NCBI RefSeq assembly: GCF_001949145.1
Contig: NW_019091539.1
Span: 838,548-900,547 of the forward strand
Direction of reading: 5' to 3'
DNA: 62,000 nucleotides
Origin: Acanthaster planci
Lineage: Eukaryota > Echinodermata > Asteroidea > Valvatida > Acanthasteridae
This document shows, piece after piece, positions 41,751-54,051 of the stretch (the stretch's first letter is position 1; each line of letters opens with the position of its first letter). Below the pieces are notes generated by a model. It ran no database searches, had not been told where the DNA came from, and saw only the letters and a program-made list of their open reading frames with translations. Made by a program: the position numbers and the translations under genes.

Positions 41751-43739
41751 GGACGACTTGACTTGGCTTGTCTTGACTTGGCAAGTAGCTGTAGAGCTTG
41801 CATTAGAAAGGCTTGCAGTAAAAAGAGCTTGAATGGAAGATGTGTTGGGCTAAGTGCAGATCGGATGTTTAGGGTTCAAATGCACAGTCTCTCCTTCTCC
41901 TCGACTAAGTAAGGTTTCGGAACTGGTCCAGGCCACCCACTGTCCAGTAACGTATGCGTAGTTCAATAGGCTTACTCTGGTAATGTCTTTGCCTAGAGCA
42001 GGACAGGGACGAATTTGTAACTATGTCAGGTTCGATGGGAGGAGAAATCACAGAACAGTCTCTGTTCAGTCCAGTAGTCAAGTGAAGTGGAAGGTCACTG
42101 GCTAGGGAAATCCAAATCAAGTTACTTGTTATTACAAAAACAGGGTGTTCAAATACTTTTTCCTGAAAAGTGTTATGGCAGCAAAGTATCCTAAATTTCT
42201 ATGCCTGTAATCATTTTTAATGTTGACTTTTGCTGTCCCCATGCACTGGCAGACTTGTAACAGCATAATGGGTGTTCGGCAAGGACAGGTTTCAAAAAAC
42301 ATGTCTGGATTTTATTCTCCGTTAATCCTCTTTATAATGGTCTTTGGTTTTCGACAAATAGAACTGGTATTTGTAATTATAAGCCCTGCCTATGTTCCCT
42401 TGGTTGATTTCTTAGTGTGATTGTAAAAGAACATAGTTGGAGCATGGAGATGATGGACGAGGGGCAATGTATCTTGAGTGCACCCCAAATACATGTACAC
42501 AGTTTTTCTGCATCTCTGGGATTCCTTGATACACCCAACAATAAGGAGCAGTGTGCGGATGGCGATTGCGAAAAGCTCAAAGCAAAGGAGTAACCACCTT
42601 GCGTTCGACGACTGTTCTATGATGGTTATTGTGTACCCGACGTCGTTGGTGTCCGGACGCTTTGCGTAGTGAGTGGGGCACGAAGGCATATGGGGCACTT
42701 CCAGATGAGACGCGCACATGTACGGTGGACCACAACTGTCATGGCAAAACCAAACGGTGCCACGGCAAAAGCAAATTGGTGTGTACAGGGAAGGGGCATA
42801 ATCATTCACGTTTCTTCTAAATGTTTAAGTTCGATGGTGTGGAGTTATGCCGCCACCATATAAATTTCGTTTTTTGCCAGACTGTTTTCTTTAAATCCTT
42901 GTACACGCAGGCCTATATGTATGGAAATAACAAGGGAAATCGGTCTGTGCAAGCAAAGTTCAAGGAATAATCAGTCGATATTATCCTTTAGCTAAGGGGG
43001 GGGGTTCAGGATCATTCCATCAAGATTGCTGCAGTGCATGATAGTTTTATAAAGGGGAAGGATGAGATTTGAACAGCATCACCCCACCCCCACTGTTGCT
43101 TTTATACAGCTTCACTCGCTTGGGCGGAAATGGGGGGGGGGTAGGGGGCACGTCCCCCCCCCATGAATTTGGTTTAGGGGACACAATGTCGAATGTCCCC
43201 TACATGTTTTAAGCAAACGAAATACTAAAGGAATTGATGGATCAAGGATTTTCCCTTTTGAGTTTTTATAAATGGGATAAGATAATAAACACGGTGTGCA
43301 CAAAAATGGGTACTGATGTCCCGGCCACAATCGAGGACAGATTCAAGTTCCGCCCATGTGGACGGGGGACCTGTTCGCTGATGTATTAAAGTAGCTTTTA
43401 TAGTTTTTTTTGCCACCGGTCTGGAGAGAAAGTCAGGTCGATATCAGTTTTAATACACCGGTGCTGATACCTGCGAATGTGCTTGAGCTTCTGTATGTGT
43501 GAAATTTTCTTAAATTTAAAAGTACTAAACCTAACTGGAAAGCCAATACTGGTCTTATGCAAGGCCACGACATGGTGGGTGATGGGTAACACTTGTCAAC
43601 ACATAACTTGTCCGCGGGCCCCTTAGGTTAGTGTTTCATTAGAGAGCTGGAGTTTTTAAACTCCGCGTATCTGCAGCTTGGCGACGAAAGGGTTCGTCTG
43701 TGTACATTTGCGGTTTTTGTTTCTAATTCACTACGATTG
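41751..43739. repeat. Large direct duplication, copy B (probable alternative haplotype)
   Basis: Matches 38908-41749 apart from two block differences, scattered single-base changes and small indels. It starts and ends at n characters (41750, 43740), as expected if two allelic contigs were scaffolded one after the other. A genuine recent tandem duplication is the alternative. Confidence 0.9.
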
Positions 43740-43740
43740 N

Positions 43741-44190
43741 TGGCATGACTTGCCACTCTAATACACATTATGATATGTGGCAAGCAAGGTGCTGTTTTCA
43801 CCGCCACTTCGTGCACATATAGCAGTAGTCCATAATCAAATCGCCCTTTTAGGTGGTCCATGCATTAGGGGCGGACCCAGAAATTTTCCCGAGAGAGGGC
43901 GTGCCTCCCATCAAGGACACACGGTTACATTGTCACGTGCTTGCAGGATGCCATCCTTGATACTAAACCATTTCCCTGTTTTGTGTGTCCGAGCATGTAG
44001 GCCAGGATTGACATCCATTCCCACCGGATCGAACAGCCTTGGTGTTTGCTTTTGTTTTGGCGCTTTTGCTTTTACCGTGGAGCTTTTGCTTTTGCCATGA
44101 CAGTTGTGGGCTACCGTACATATGCACGTGTCTAGCACATGTACTTAGTCAACTAGTCAACAACAGGTCAAGTTGTGTTTTGAAAGCAAA
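43741..44190. other. Upstream region of OGFOD1, with inverted repeat fragment
   Basis: Positions 44041-44135 are the inverted, diverged counterpart of 42716-42800 and 40725-40800 (shared core ccacaactgtcatggcaaaa). Position 43868 begins a gggcggacccagaaattttc end typical of MITEs. The OGFOD1 promoter should be in this region, but no TATA or initiator could be called. Confidence 0.5.
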
Positions 44191-47100
44191 ATGACAAGCA
44201 AGAGAACAGACGAAAATTGTGTAGAACCAGCCAAATCAGGGAAGAAGAAGAGGAAGACCGAGCCCTCCGGTTTTGTTCCGAATGAAGTCAACCCTGCCTA
44301 CGGCGAGGGGAATTTCAAACAGTTACTTGGAGAGGCATTTAGAAACCAGGAATCGTTTGAACACGGTGAACTGTCGTTTCTAAGTTCTAGACTAGAGTTC
44401 AGCTGTGTATACGCCACGGTATTCGGCCGCGGAATGACCGTGACTATGCCGTGACGAAGCCCGATCATTCCTGTGCTGTGCTCCCTGTATGTGAAATTAT
44501 TTCCAGAACGCGGGTCACAGTGCACCACCCCACCCCGCCCTACCCCACCCTGATTGTTCCGTGCTTCTGGGGGGAACCCTTCTGGGCATATGCATATTCT
44601 TATTGGTCTGCACGTCACGTATTTTCCCATACCTTTCTTGACAGAGAGTGGAGCAACATTACTTCGGTATCCCTTCAGCTGTTGTATACTGCCCAACTTT
44701 GTGAAGGACGATTCCCACTTGAAGGGCTTGAAAGATGAACTTTTGGACTTGCCCTTTGAGGAAAAGTCCAATGATCTCTACAAATTTCAGCAGGTTGTAT
44801 GAAATCTGTTCAGGGCTCGATTTACAAAAAAAGTGGCATGCACTGGTGTGTGTAGACCAAAAACCTACATGCACCATAATTTTGCAAATACCGGTAGGCC
44901 TAGTGCATATTCCTGTAGGCCCATATAGCAATTTAAGAATTATAAGCCAAAGATAAGTTGAGGTGTGTACATGTATTATGAATCTGCTGCAAGGAATGGG
45001 AGAAAGAAATAACACGTTCGGACACTATCTGGCCAAGAATTCAACAAACTTTGTTCTTATTTTCACTTATTGGTAAATATATGCAGGAAATGAGTGTTTT
45101 TTGGTGGTTAAAAAGTTACATGCACATCGTGCATGCTCAGTAAAAAAGCTGCATGCACAAGCAAAACTCTAGATGCACTGGTGCATGCGTGCATCAGGTA
45201 AATCGAGCCCTGAATCTGTTCCCAGATATTAAACCTCTGAATGTAGAGACGGCTTATAAAAGTACTTATCAAAAAGATGTCGAAAAAAGTGACAGTTACA
45301 AAAATTCATTGTAAAAGGAAATAAAGGGACAATTCTGTAAAAAAGTACATTTAGAAATCTGGTCATGCTGTTACTAATGTCATTATTATTGGTTATTCTT
45401 ATAAAGAGATTTTTTTGAGAAACACTAGCAGTAGATATTGGTACCATTACCTGTAATAATTCCTCTTTCATTTTTTCCTACAACATTTTTCATGAATTAT
45501 GATATGATGTTGGTAACTGTGAGACCAAATTCCCACCTTTACATGAAAGTGCCTAAAAGCAAACAGCTCCTAGTGTGGGAAAGAGGATGACAAACATAAA
45601 TTTGTGAAATATTTATATTTTCTTGCAGTCTGGTGCACTTCAGAATGTCTCCTCCCCACATATAATCGGGTTGAGGTTAGTAGTTCAGTTAAATTGTAAA
45701 TTTAAATTGTAAATTTTGTTATTTCCGTTAAATTATAAACCACCGCACTCTTTAACACTCTGGAAAACCAAGTTCAAGACTTGCCTGAATTATCTTGCTC
45801 AAGATGTTAACAAACTCTTCAGAACCTAAGTAATTATCGTCTGTAAGTCCTGGTTACCTCTTCAGAAGTCTTCACAGATCTTCGGTTTGGTGAATTCAGG
45901 GCAAGCACTTTGACAGGTCTCTACACTCTATGTAGGGTCTCTGTTTGGATCTTCAGGTTGTTGCAGTGAAAATGTTGCGCAGTCTAAAAAAACCTTAACT
46001 GGAAGAAGTGTGAATGATTTTGTAGGGTTTTCCATGCAGATTTCCATTTTGAGTTGACATTTGGGCTAGGAGCCTAACCCAGATTATTTTGAGTGGCACA
46101 AACCCTGGATTGGCCGTGTTTTTGGTAGATTTGGGACTATCCATCCCAGATTGAAACCCCACCCGACCTCCGCAAAGAAGATACTGGTTGATGGAAATTA
46201 TTTCATTTAGGCACCCAGCATACATACACGGAGACCGTACATTCCAACATAAATCTGTTGCATGTGTTCAGGATGCCAAATGTGCATAAAACGGTACAGA
46301 GTGAGTTCCCACCAAAGGACCACAGTTTTTGTGTAAAAGCATGCTATCCTAATGTACATTTACATGGAGCGGATAGGGTCTCCATCATCCTTACATTACA
46401 TTGGACTTGATATTTAAATTCCCTTCAAGTGCCAAGAATTTCCCTTTGGTTTACTGCAGAGTTGCAGGATTTTGGTACAATCGGTATTCGGAAACGTTAA
46501 TAATCTCCAGTGGGGTACACAACATGAATCCAAAGAGATGGGCACTATGCTGAATTGTGAATATTTTCAACTCCCCTGAACCATAAACAACTGCCGCTGT
46601 TATATATGGGGAACATAATTCAAAGCCTACTGCGCCTACATATAACATGTACAATGTGTGTTTGTGACTAGCAACCAGCTTTCCATAGGTGCATATGTAA
46701 CTCCTAGCTGCTGCCAGCTAATTAGAACAAGATCTCTTTCTCTTTTTTTTTTGCATCAGAAATTTTCTGTATGAAAACTTTTTGGCCTGGCTGAGGAAAG
46801 TCACTGGTATACCCCTAGATGACACTGTGGATATGACCTGCTCGAAGTACAACTACACAGGTAGCTTGACCCTAACTAAAGTATATCTGCTTAGCAGTAA
46901 TTAGCAAGAGACCGGTCCCAGGCAATATATACCATATGACATTCTGGGGGTGACCGGTGTTCACAAAGCAGATAAGTCCATAGATAAGCAAACATCTGTT
47001 CTCAGAAGCTGTGCGGATGTGACATTGTACCCTGGTTTTGTAGTATTGTGATGGATTTGGGACTGAAGGACCTTACCGCTGTTGCGTTACGTGAGGTTGC

Positions 47101-50100
47101 AGCACCTTTATGGATTTTTTGGCAGTTCCTATATGTTTATGTGAAAGAAATCCTCAGGAAGCTAAGGTCAAAGGTGACCAAGGTTCAGTTTTGCATAAAG
47201 TTAGTGCACGATACCCACTCTGTTATGCCTCATTCCATTTTATAAAACTTGTCTTTAATCATGGGACATTGATGAAGCCACAATTAAAACTGAGAAGATT
47301 CTTGTCATCACTTCTGTACTGTTTGTCCTTAGATAGCTTGCTCTGTCATGATGATGAACTAGGAGGTAGGAGGATCGCCTTCATTCTGTACCTGGTCCCA
47401 CCATGGGAGGAGAAAGACGGTGGAGCCCTTGACCTCTTCAAGGTCGATGGTGAGAGATCTCTGTCATATAGTTAGCGCTGCCCCCCCCCCCAGGGAAACA
47501 TTCTGACCAGGGTTTCACCACATCTATTTAGAATGCTTCTTGATAACCGATCATTAAATTTTGGCTCTGTGCATTGGCAGTTGGAATGCCAGTCACCTTT
47601 TGGGTTTTTTTTCTTTTAACTGCAGTAGCTAAATGTGTTTTAAGATGTTTGTGGTGAATAAAAATGTTTCATTATCCACCATGAGGTTTTGGAGGAGTTT
47701 GCAGAATTCACAAAGCGATCAGTCTCTTGAGAAGTAAAGTACAAAGTGCATGTCATTGGTTTCTTTCAGAATTCAAAAATAAGAAATATCCAGACAGTTA
47801 CTGCTGTCGATGGGATATGATTTTTTTAACACCCAAGGACTCACAGCACCCAAGACGAATCCAAAGATGTTATGCCTCTCCGGAGGGTATCAGAAACAAC
47901 CTATCCTGCATTGCAGCAGTCAATAGTGGTTTTTTTTTAGTTTTTACTTCTATCTGTCTGGGTGCTTCATTTTAGTTTTTGGGTCATGTGACTTGCTCTA
48001 AAGCAGTATCTATACATCCTAAAATGTACACATTTATAAAAAGAAACAAACATCGGATGTATGGATTCGATGTAGAAAATTGACAAATCTGCTGTTAACA
48101 ATAAAGTAAAGTGCTTTGCCAAGAGTTGATCATATCCCAATTCATTGCTCCCACTATAGTTTCCTTTTATCAAATGTATGGGTGAGAGTAGCTCAGGTAC
48201 CAGTGAACACAAGTAGTCTGGTCATTAGTCCCAGCATTATGGTTTGGGTTGTGGGGCAGGGACCAGTCCATTACATCACAATTCTGGGCCAGTTCAAGTG
48301 ACGACTATAGTTAACTATCTTAAGGAAACCATTCGCATGAAAATAATTGTACAAGATTTCAATGACCGTGTATGCTGCGAGAATCGCAGCCAACAATGAA
48401 ATGTGAGTAACAGTGAGATTTTAGAAAATAGGCTGACTAGGGTTATTCGAGGGTAACTGAACTGTTGAAACTGTTGAAAAGCAGTTGACTTTTGGTCGAT
48501 CTATAGTTCACGCACGAACTTGCCTGTGACATGCACAAGGATGAGGGTAATATTCTTTTTTATTGACCAGGCATGTGATTATTCTGGGCCAGTGAAAACA
48601 CAGTGTTCAAGACATAAGCATTAGGTTATTACATTGTTAAAGCAAAAACTGTACAAGGCTGTGCTCAAGCCCAGGGGTGGATTGGTTCATAACCACTCAC
48701 GTCGCTTGTCGATGAAATTTTGTTTCCTCAACAGAGCACGGCCAGCCCAGCCAGGTAGTGAAATCCCTGCTTCCAAAATGGAACAACTTTGTGTTCTTTG
48801 AGGTCACTCCAGTGTCATTTCACCAGGTGGGTGGACAGGTCCTGCAGGGATTGGTCAGTTTGTGGCCAAGCCGCTATTTTGACCACTCCCATGTCCCTTG
48901 TTACAGGGCCGACACAAGTCAACAGTTAACCCTAATCCTGTGAGATGTTGCGCAGTCCAGGTGAAAAAGTCTGATGCACTTTGATGCACTTGGCAATCAA
49001 CAACAGCTGAACAAACTGGTCATGTTGAGACAAAGGGAGCTCGTCTCATTGAACAATGCCACTGTTGGATCTTGTGGTGACTGGCAACCGCAGAGTCCCA
49101 GGCTGCTTGGCCTTGGGAGAGTTGACCTGTTAGATCTTGTTACACTGGGCAGTTAAGCCGCTTTGACAATGATGCAGTTTGATGTGTCTGGTAGGGTTTC
49201 TAGCCAAAGCAGGCTGGGGGTTAGGGTCAAGGGAATTTGTTGTAAGTGTTACACATTTTTAGGATTTTGAGCGCATGGAAGCTGGAAAAATGGGACTTTT
49301 TGTTGACATTTCTAGTGATCCAGCGTTAGTTCTTTACCAGCCCAGTGTCTGGGAACAATATCAGTAGCAAGGGAAAAGATACAAGAGGTCTTGCAAATTC
49401 ACCCTTCTGTGATAGCTAGCTATGTACATGTACATGTGAATGAGCTAAATGTTTGAGTATGTCTTGATTTCCAGGTTGCAGAGGTGCTGGCCCAAGACAA
49501 ATGCCGTTTGTCGGTCAGTGGGTGGTTCCATGGACCTCCTGTGGATAGGCCAGCACCGTACGTGGAACCCAGATTGGCGCTTCAGTCACACTGTACTCTA
49601 CAGGTACTCAAAAAGGATATCATTATTGTAGATTTGATTCAGCACCGGGTGGTTGCCCAGGCAAGTTTAGGCAACCTACTGTTAAAAATCTTCATGCCAA
49701 CTGTCAGTCCTTGCTCCCTGGTAGCTTTTTATGCGCAAGACCACTGATAACTGCTGATGTGACTAACCTCAGTGAGCTGATTGCAAACACTTGATTAGTC
49801 CAACTGTCATGGAGTGGCGTGTCCTTGCTCAGAGCTGCTCAAACTGTGGCCGGCTGAAGTCCATGATTAATTAAACTTGACCAGTGCTGTTGACAAATCT
49901 TTTGGGACCATTTCTTTTCTACACCGATCTCTTGGGATGCACCAGTTTGCACATATTGCATGTAAAATTGATCATATGCACCCTTCACCATTCAAATATA
50001 TACTTTTGCATGTAAGATCTGATTAGGCCACCCAGGGCCAAGTATGGTTTTCCAAACACTTTTATAAATCAACCTTTTGTCACTGTCATGTAAAAGCCTC

Positions 50101-53100
50101 AAGTGAGATAGTTGTCAGCATAAAACTGACATTAGAACAATCCTCTGTATAGGAAGACGAGATCTTCGAGTGGATCAGCCCCCTATACCTAGACCCCCTG
50201 AGCCAGTCAGAAATCCAGGACCGTTTCAGCGACGACTCGGAAATTCAGCTGGAGAACTTTCTGCAGGTGTGCCCGTAGCTTTTGAACTTGTCTTGGTGTC
50301 CTTGAGATGACCACAGACACCCTAAAATTGTGGTTTTGTTTTTAATTTTGGCGAGGAGCTCCACAAATGTCAACAAAGTGTAGTATCTCTGTGTCGTTAA
50401 TTTTTGTACACAGAAGGACAAATATGAACTTGTTAGCAAGGCTGTAGCAAGCAGCGACATCAGGTGGCAAAGGATAGGACCGGCAAATAAAAGGTATTCA
50501 GATTTGTGTTTTTCATTGTCTTGGTTTACTGTTAGTGTGTCTTTTTTGAGTAGTTATTGTTATTCTATTATTCACCAAATCCAACTGTGTCTAACATTCA
50601 AGTTTAAGAAAGCAACTGTTTGGAGACCTTTAAGTCCACATGGCTACCGGATAGAACTGGGGAAACAGACCAAAGCTCCAGTGTGTTGGATTTGCTGCGT
50701 GACAGTTGAGGGCGCTGTGTCACCTACAAGGCAATGGGGGCACATGGGCCTTTTGTCCAAATCTTGGCTTTCATCTCCGTCTTCACCCTCATCTCAAGCT
50801 CCAACATATAATAGTCGGTTTTTCTGACATTTACCGTTACAGCCACGTGAAAGTTTTCTGTCGCTTGGCATCACATTAAGTAATCTGATGTTTCTCTTGC
50901 CTATTAATGGAGCAGCCATGAGCTTGAAGAGGTTGCAACTCTGAAATCTTTAAACTGGGGTCCAAGACGGCCAAAGTTGAACTTTGGAGAACCCCTGCTG
51001 TGTAGGCCCATTGTTTCCAAAGTTGCTGCCATGTACAAGTGGTACAGCTCTCAACTCCGCAGGAAAGAACTCCAGTCGAGTTCCATTATCCTGTACATTT
51101 TTAGCAAGTTCCTGTTGAATGCATTGGAAAATTCTGTATTGATTCTGTCAGAACATAGTGGGAATTCTTAGGAAACAAGGTATCCCAGTGCAGTGGGACA
51201 GAAAGGAATGAGGAGGACATTCTCAGCTCGATGTGCGTAAGCCTGTGATGTTCACATTAAGAAGCACTGAAGCATGAACCCCTGATGGAAACAATGTTGA
51301 AGTGGAGCTCAGGGGTAGTGTTTCAGTTTTCGAAGTCAGTGGCCAGAAACCATACTGGGAGCAAATGCATTCTTGTTGCAGGAACTACGAAAGAGCTGAC
51401 GTGTCTACGCTGCCACAGATCTTGCTGGATTGTCTCAACGTGCTCCGGTCCGAGCACATGTTCCTAACCCTGTCCAACTTCACCGGTCTGAAATTGCACG
51501 AACACGCCCCGAACAATGACAGCGATGATGACAGCGACGATGACAGGGACGAGAGAGAGGAAAGTTCGGAGGAGGAGGCAGATAAGGAAAGCAGAGATGA
51601 GGATGCTACTAGAAATGCCAATGTAGCAGATGGAACTGAAGCAGAAGAGGGCATTGTTATAGGTAACTAGTTAGATGGATCCTCAGGAATGAAAGGTCAC
51701 CCATTTGTAACATGCATTGGACAAAACCATTCAGTTGAGATTAGTCACTCTCACACTCTCATGGGCATTGCATCGGGGATTGCCCCCCCCCCCCGGAGAA
51801 ATGGGAAAATATGAATGAAGTGAAGCGGTGCGTGTGCGTCGGTTTGGGGTTCGTGGGTCCTGAGCCCACGTTGGTTGAGGTGCTATCCTCTGGTAAGGGC
51901 GGCTAGTCAATCACACACTTGATGATACTCCATCTTGGGTTTATTGATTTCCAGCAAACCCAAATTTCCCAGGTGTAACAAAATGCTGTATAGAACTGAC
52001 TTGTATCACCTAGTCATTATCTGTGATTAATGTAATCATATATGACTCAAATTATAAAGAAAATCTCACGGTCCAATAATGTGGACACACATCAAACTCG
52101 CCCAGCACTTAATTACTTGATATGCTGCATGCACTCAGGACTGTTCTGCAATATGACATTAAATTCTAGCATGAATAAATCTAACAATAATGACAGCGCC
52201 AAAAGAGTGTTTGTCTGCAGAGTAAACCCATAATCCCAATGTGCAACATACTTTGTGCAGTTGTGTCGCCCATTACTTGACAGCTTGGAAAGATTACAAA
52301 GCACGTACAAACCGCAAGCCCTGGGTCAGGGGTCACAGCGGAAAAGTACAACGTACAACAGTTCATCCATGGCGCGTACACGCACCGGTCTACCCATGCA
52401 GTCTACATGCATGCACATTGAAACGACACAGGAAACGCGTGAGAAAAGGTTACGTAACTGAAGTCACGGGCAAGACGTAAAATGTTCCCAATTTTCACAT
52501 AAAATAAATCTATCACATTCATGAAAAGATCACCAAAATACCCAGTGTTCCCTTACAAATAGCAGATACATGTATTTACCAATTGGCCAAATTGGCTACC
52601 GAAACGCTGAAAAACCATGTACTCAAGCCTCGAGCTTGTCTCCCTTTTCCGTCGGCATGGTTGGGTCAAGACGACAGTAAAGTGGGTGGAGTGCCCAGAG
52701 ACTACTCATCCATATTCATGAGGTCCCTACGTGAATGAGAAGAGGGCATTTAAAATTTTGCACTCTTACAAGTGTAGTGGAAATGACCCCGTCTGCTGAC
52801 GGTGGTTTGTGAGTCTGTTACTACTGATTACTTTGCCTTCCCTTGAAAAGACCTCTGTTCCCTTCCTGGCATTGCCCATCATCTCCTTGAGTCTCGGCCA
52901 GACACAAATGTATTTTATGTTTGGTGTTGACATTTTTCCCTGCCAGGAAATTGTGGTTTCTCCTTTAAAAAAATACCAGTTTCACCTGTATGTGTTTCGC
53001 CATCGGTGACATTGGAGAACGAACATTCAAGATGGATCTTCTGACCATGGATGTGGTGTAATGACATTTGAAGTCACAAGCTTGGTCATAATGGAAGTGG

Positions 53101-54051
53101 AAGTTGAAGTTGTAATGGGGCTTGCTCGGTGGTTTGTTTTGTTTTCCTCCATCTAGTCAGCAAGCCCACACCGTATAATCCACGGTGCCGAGCTGAAGTC
53201 AGACGATGGAGTCACGGCTGCTACACCCTCCTGCACGACACCGACACGGAAGGGTCAGAGTTTGCTTTGGACGCGGTCATCCACTTTGGCTGCCCCCCAG
53301 GTAAGGGCTCTGTGCATTAACAAAAGAGGGCGCTTTGCATAAACTTGGTCCTTTCACCACCTCGTTATTACCCTTATCAGTGAGATTTTATATCCCGTCA
53401 GTTTCCAAGATTTTACTTTTTTTTTCAGATTGGCAGACGCATCATGGAGGTTACATTTCCTACATAGCAAAGGCAGAAGATGAAGAGGTATACGATTAAT
53501 GATTTGAGTTCAAATTCATGTCCAGGGTTAGTTGGAAAATGTGTGCAGTGGTGTACAATTCCTTTAATCCTACAAGCGGTGTTTGGTTTTAGACATGGCT
53601 GTAGATTTTAAATTAAGTTAGTGATTGTAACTGTCATTGAATGTGGTCTAATAGCAAAAAATTAAATATTTTTTTACCTATTAACAAATTTTGACTCAGA
53701 AGAAATGAAGGCAGTGCTTTCAGGGCTAATGCGCAGTCATCTGCTTAGTTTAATGAGACTCGTGAAAATGATTTGCAGTATTCATCTCCTGAGTGTTGAA
53801 ACTGGTTCTGTGTTGATTGCTCCTTGAAAATGAATTGAACATTTTAACTACAGATGCCTTTTTAGCAAACTTTCTTGTCTTTCATTCAGCTCCTCAGTGT
53901 TAGCCCTGAAAGTAATGGCCTGTCGCTGGTGTATCGGGACAAGGAAACGTTGAAATTCGTCAAGCATCTCAACCACAGGTTCACCGAGTGCAGCAGCGAA
54001 GGTGACGGGGAACCAGCTATTTATGACATACAGCTTGTGTATTATGAATAG
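44191..54051 (+). CDS. OGFOD1: OGFOD1, 2-oxoglutarate/Fe(II) prolyl hydroxylase, complete
   Basis: Thirteen coding exons: 44191-44365, 44645-44793, 45629-45675, 46760-46860, 47333-47449, 48735-48826, 49475-49603, 50153-50266, 50414-50493, 51382-51662, 53157-53300, 53429-53487, 53890-54051. All phases join; 549 residues against about 542 in human. The enzyme hydroxylates a proline of ribosomal protein uS12 (RPS23) and affects translation and stress granules. Iron ligands H163 and D165 ([20 protein letters not shown]) and H226 (VSFHQ) are present, as is the 2-oxoglutarate-binding R238 ([11 protein letters not shown]). The second, non-catalytic oxygenase-like domain ([45 protein letters not shown], ending LVYYE) is complete. 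A basic N-terminus ([11 protein letters not shown]) could be a nuclear signal. Exon 10 carries a long Asp/Glu-rich linker between the domains. Start ATG 44191 has A at -3. Intron 2 hosts a hAT MITE. Confidence 0.96.
44811..45212. mobile_element. hAT-type MITE, 402 bp, with 8-bp target-site duplication
   Basis: Perfect 15-bp inverted ends (cagggctcgatttac, 44811-44825 and inverted at 45198-45212) are flanked by an exact 8-bp direct repeat aatctgtt (44803-44810 and 45213-45220). CAGGG termini with an 8-bp duplication are the hAT hallmark. The interior contains gcatgcac-rich subterminal motifs and no transposase. Inserted in OGFOD1 intron 2, 17 bp after the exon 2 donor. Confidence 0.93.

Noticed and set aside
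40395-42809. Pair of ~140-codon minus-strand ORFs (40395-40820 and 42390-42809)
   Set aside because: They look conserved only because they lie in the duplicated segment; indels between the copies change the frame, so coding constraint is not supported.
38908-43739. A recent biological tandem duplication
   Set aside because: Both copies are bounded by assembly gaps at the same bases, which fits haplotype separation better; kept as a finding, not as a duplication claim.
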